A program made the position numbers and the translations under genes. Positions 24,359 through 27,063 of a stretch of 27,063 nt of DNA are shown piece by piece. The notes under the pieces were generated by a model that saw only the letters and a program-made list of their open reading frames with translations, was not told where the DNA came from and ran no database searches. Each line of letters opens with the position of its first letter. The stretch's first letter is position 1. This stretch comes from JBEIDK01 sp040383485 (GTDB taxonomy: Bacteria > Bacteroidota > Bacteroidia > UBA4408): positions 1 to 27,063 of the forward strand of contig JBEIDK010000033.1 in NCBI GenBank assembly GCA_040383485.1, read 5' to 3'.

Positions 24359-24739
24359 GTGAAACTATATATAACAATTTTACTGCTTTTTACTTCAATT
24401 TTTTTTGTTGCAGCTCAATCCAATGACATCAACATTGCATTAAAAACCGCAGATTACAAATACCTTTCAAATTATTTTAATTCAAGTGTAGAATTAAATA
24501 TACTCGGTATTGAAGGTTTGTATAGTAAAGTGCAAGCGGAAATCATTTTAAAAGATTTTTTTCAAAAGAATAGTCCAACAAACTTCACTTCAAAATATAC
24601 TGGTTTCTCTAAAGATGGAAGTAAATATAGTATTGGTAATTTAGAAACTACTTCTGGTACCTATAAAACATACTTTTTCTTCAAGAAAATTGGAGAGGTA
24701 ATGCTTATTAAAGAGTTTAGAATTGAAAAAGACAAATAG
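24359..24739 (+). CDS. DUF4783 secreted protein
   Basis: A 126-residue protein with a clear signal peptide (LYITILLLFTSIFFVAAQ, cleavage before Gln-Ser) and a mature part of about 107 residues that matches DUF4783, a Bacteroidota family of NTF2-like secreted proteins with no known role. Recognisable pieces are INIALKTADYKYLSNYFNSSVEL, YSKVQAEIILKDFFQKNSPTNF and TYKTYFFFKKIGEVMLIKEFRIEK. The start is GTG at 24359, which the signal peptide supports. It ends four bases before the stop of the convergent response regulator. Confidence 0.8.
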   Translation: MKLYITILLLFTSIFFVAAQSNDINIALKTADYKYLSNYFNSSVELNILGIEGLYSKVQAEIILKDFFQKNSPTNFTSKYTGFSKDGSKYSIGNLETTSGTYKTYFFFKKIGEVMLIKEFRIEKDK

Positions 24740-24743
24740 GTTT

Positions 24744-25391
24744 TTACACTAAGTCGTTTTCGAATGAAAATTTTATCAGCCCAACAATAGTTTTTGAATT
24801 GGTTTTTTCGAGTATGTTCTTTCTATGTGTATCAACAGTTCGAGGGCTTATAAATAATTTTTCAGCAATTTCGTTGGTAGTAAATTCTTTGGTAATCAAC
24901 TTTATTATTTCAATTTCTCTTGGTGTTAGTTGATGTATTTTGTCTTCAATTATTTTCTCCTTTTTTACATCTTGCATCAAAACAGCAATAACCTCACTAC
25001 TAAAATAGGTACTGTTATTAGCAATTTTCTCAATTGCATTTTTCAACTCGTCTTTACCAGTGTTTTTTAGGATATACCCCTCAGCTTCAGAGGCTATAAT
25101 CTCACGAACAATACTTTTATCATTAAACATAGATAACACTAACACTTTTATGTTTGGGAAATCTTTTTTTATAGCTTTTGTTAGTTCTATGCCATTCATA
25201 TTTGGCATGTTTATATCAGTAATGACTAAATCTACCTCGTTGTTCTTAATGAAATTAATGGCTTCAAGTCCATCATGACATTCAGCACAAAATTCAATAT
25301 GCTTTTCTTTTCTAAGTAATGATTTTATACCATCAATAAGCATTTGATGGTCGTCTACTATTATGGTTTTAATTATTTGCTTTTGTAACAT
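24744..25391 (-). CDS. NarL/FixJ-type response regulator
   Basis: A 215-residue two-component response regulator: an N-terminal receiver domain (residues 8-125) with acidic pocket Asp13-Asp14, phospho-acceptor Asp59 in VITDINMPNMNG, the switch Ser87 and Lys109, then a C-terminal LuxR/GerE helix-turn-helix (about 150-200) with LTPREIEIIKLI, TTNEIAEKLFISPRTVDTHRKNI. It should bind DNA when phosphorylated. Its partner kinase is uncertain: the nearby broken GAF-HisKA_2 kinase is on the other strand and separated by the DUF4783 gene, and NarL-type regulators usually pair with HisKA_3 kinases. A perfect -7 element sits 9 bases before the ATG. Confidence 0.93.
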   Translation of the reverse strand: MLQKQIIKTIIVDDHQMLIDGIKSLLRKEKHIEFCAECHDGLEAINFIKNNEVDLVITDINMPNMNGIELTKAIKKDFPNIKVLVLSMFNDKSIVREIIASEAEGYILKNTGKDELKNAIEKIANNSTYFSSEVIAVLMQDVKKEKIIEDKIHQLTPREIEIIKLITKEFTTNEIAEKLFISPRTVDTHRKNILEKTNSKTIVGLIKFSFENDLV

Positions 25392-25400
25392 AATCTAATT

Positions 25401-25408
25401 CAAACCTA
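25401..25408 (-). promoter_or_regulatory. Putative -7 promoter element (TAGGTTTG, minus strand)
   Basis: On the minus strand this reads TAGGTTTG, with 9 bases before the ATG of the response regulator, implying a leaderless or very short-leader mRNA. Confidence 0.4.
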
Positions 25409-25565
25409 ATGAAATATTTAAACATTTATATTTTTTCTTTGTTCAAGAATCATTAGTTCAAACTAAAATTTAATCAAAATTTGAAATTTTATTAATAAGT
25501 TATACTCATTCTATAAATCCACTAAAAATAATATTACTTTAGCCAAGTATAAAATTGAATCCTGA

Positions 25566-27063
25566 ATGGAAGTAAAAGTTGGAAAACTATTAAGCAAAAT
25601 CGAGTATCCTGCCGATTTAAGAAAACTTAAAATAGCTCAATTACCACAAGTTTCAAAAGAGTTAAGAGATTTCATTGTTGATGTTGTATCAGTAAAAGGT
25701 GGGCATTTTGGTGCTAGTTTAGGCGTTGTAGAACTAACAGTTGCTTTGCATTATGTTTTTAACACTCCTGAAGACCAATTGGTTTGGGATGTAGGACATC
25801 AAGCATACGGACATAAAATTTTAACTGGCCGAAGAAGTGTGTTTCACACAAACAGAATCTACAATGGAATTTCTGGTTTCCCGAAAAGAAAAGAAAGTGA
25901 ATATGACACCTTTGGTGTAGGCCACTCTTCAACATCAATTTCGGCTGCACTTGGAATGGCTGTAGCCAATCAGTATAAAAATGATAAAAGACAGCATATT
26001 GCAGTAATTGGAGATGGAGCAATGACTGCAGGCTTGGCGTTTGAGGGTCTTAACCATGCTGGGGTAGAAAACTCAAACTTGCTTGTAGTACTCAACGATA
26101 ATTGCATGAGCATTGACCCAAATGTAGGGGCTTTAAAAGAATATTTAACTGATATTACCACTTCACATACCTACAATAAAGTACGTGATGATGTTTGGAA
26201 ATTGCTTGGTAAGGTAAGTAAGTTTGGACCTAATGCACAAGCTATTGCTTCTAAAATAGAGAATGGTATAAAAGCTACTATGCTCAAACAAAGTAACTTA
26301 TTTGAGAGCTTAAAGTTCAGATATTTTGGCCCTGTTGATGGACATGATGTAGTGCGACTTGCAAAGGTAATGGAAGATTTAAAGGATATTCCAGGGCCTA
26401 AAATTTTGCATGTGCTTACAAAAAAGGGTGGAGGCTATAAATTTTCAGAAGAAGGAAATCAAACTGTTTGGCATTCTCCTGGTTTGTTCAACAAAGAAAC
26501 TGGAGAAATAATAAAAGTTACACCTGCATCACCGCAACCCCCTAAATACCAAGATGTATTTGGCCATACAATTGTAGAGCTGGCTGAAAAAAATCTAAAA
26601 ATTATGGGTATAACACCAGCTATGCCTAGTGGTTGCTCATTAAATATTATGATGAAAGCAATGCCAAAGCGTGCTTTCGACGTTGGAATTGCAGAACAAC
26701 ATGCCGTTACTTTTAGTGCAGGATTAGCCACACAAGGAATGATTCCTTTTTGTAATATCTATTCTTCTTTTATGCAACGAGCTTATGACCAAGTAATTCA
26801 TGATGTTGCATTGCAAAATTTAAATGTAGTTTTTTGTTTAGACCGTGGTGGTTTTGCTGGTAGTGATGGAGCAACTCATCATGGCGCATTTGACTTAGCT
26901 TATTTCAGGTGCATACCTAATATGACTGTAGCTGCTCCTATGAATGAGGAAGAGTTGCGTAATATGATGTACACAGCTCAGCAAGACAATATGGGTGCCT
27001 TTAGTATTCGTTATCCTCGAGGGAACGGTGTGATGATAAATTGGAAAACACCAATGAAAGCAA
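25566..27063 (+). CDS. dxs: 1-deoxy-D-xylulose-5-phosphate synthase, N-terminal 499 codons
   Basis: Dxs joins pyruvate and glyceraldehyde-3-phosphate using thiamine diphosphate, giving the precursor of isoprenoids by the MEP route (and of thiamine and pyridoxal). The gene runs off the end of the window; 499 of roughly 640 codons are visible with no stop. Seen are GGHFGASLGVVELTVALHYVF, VWDVGHQAYGHKILTGRR, the thiamine diphosphate-binding GDGAMTAG (149-156) with LNDN, FRYFGPVDGHDV, and DVGIAEQHAVTFSAG with the catalytic Glu. The ATG at 25566 fits the family N-terminus. One conserved loop reads DRGGFAGSDGATHHG (about 26841-26885) where most Dxs proteins have DRAGLVGxDGPTHxG. The 174-bp gap before it is shared with the divergent response regulator. 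Confidence 0.96.
   Translation, partial: MEVKVGKLLSKIEYPADLRKLKIAQLPQVSKELRDFIVDVVSVKGGHFGASLGVVELTVALHYVFNTPEDQLVWDVGHQAYGHKILTGRRSVFHTNRIYNGISGFPKRKESEYDTFGVGHSSTSISAALGMAVANQYKNDKRQHIAVIGDGAMTAGLAFEGLNHAGVENSNLLVVLNDNCMSIDPNVGALKEYLTDITTSHTYNKVRDDVWKLLGKVSKFGPNAQAIASKIENGIKATMLKQSNLFESLKFRYFGPVDGHDVVRLAKVMEDLKDIPGPKILHVLTKKGGGYKFSEEGNQTVWHSPGLFNKETGEIIKVTPASPQPPKYQDVFGHTIVELAEKNLKIMGITPAMPSGCSLNIMMKAMPKRAFDVGIAEQHAVTFSAGLATQGMIPFCNIYSSFMQRAYDQVIHDVALQNLNVVFCLDRGGFAGSDGATHHGAFDLAYFRCIPNMTVAAPMNEEELRNMMYTAQQDNMGAFSIRYPRGNGVMINWKTPMKA

Noticed and set aside
23157..25391. Degraded kinase and NarL-type regulator as a cognate pair
   Set aside because: They lie on opposite strands with another gene between them, and HisKA_2 kinases do not usually pair with NarL-type regulators. 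Proximity alone is not enough.
1..27063. CRISPR array, insertion sequence, defence or secondary-metabolite island
   Set aside because: I saw no regularly spaced repeats, no transposase, no terminal inverted repeats and no nuclease, toxin or biosynthetic cluster; nearly all of the sequence is accounted for by core-type genes.

Overview
The window reads as a stretch of chromosome from an AT-rich member of the Bacteroidota. Supporting this are several families typical of that phylum (DUF4271 next to hemD, DUF4783, a BT_3928-like DoxX/MauE protein, tandem DUF1599, SiaC/DUF1987, TIGR00266/AIM24). Starts mostly lack a Shine-Dalgarno sequence, and many have a TAnnTTTG element just upstream, which is the known -7 motif of the Bacteroidota housekeeping sigma factor. 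The order within the phylum cannot be settled from this sequence. I see no phage, insertion sequence, CRISPR array or defence island; most of the window is housekeeping and metabolism in short, closely packed transcription units.

Layout. 1-4831: the 3' end of selD, an AIM24-family protein, an orphan SiaC-type protein, a dihydropyrimidinase, a DinB-like protein and a DUF2797 protein. 4918-6827: a membrane glycosyl-phosphate transferase of the MraY/WecA type followed 2 bp later by a secreted protein of unknown function. 6884-8008: a PfkB sugar kinase divergent from a tRNA-Asn that has its own promoter and terminator. 8136-13184: an amino-acid permease, a FAH-family hydrolase, ArfB (ribosome rescue), tandem DUF1599 and a DoxX/MauE-like membrane protein. 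13411-17166: an RsmF-like rRNA methyltransferase, a ZIP metal transporter, and a thioredoxin-like/GNAT pair with an ATGA overlap. 17344-20539: hemD and DUF4271, a small holin-like membrane protein, and panB.

20664-24301 is the most irregular part. A YbgC-type thioesterase is broken by one missing base, and a GAF-HisKA_2 sensor kinase is broken by three in-frame stops, one frameshift and a damaged ATP-binding box. Between them lies an intact seven-haem cytochrome c fused to C-terminal TPRs. The window closes with a DUF4783 secreted protein, a NarL-type response regulator and most of dxs.

How the genes fit together: selenium activation (selD), pantothenate (panB), tetrapyrrole (hemD) and isoprenoid (dxs) synthesis, pyrimidine/hydantoin breakdown, translation (tRNA-Asn, ArfB, RsmF-like) and envelope glycan synthesis are unrelated core functions placed side by side. 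I found no convincing new multi-gene system. The items most worth a second look are the haem-TPR protein and its two broken neighbours, and a set of TAnnTTTG promoters so close to start codons that some mRNAs should be leaderless.
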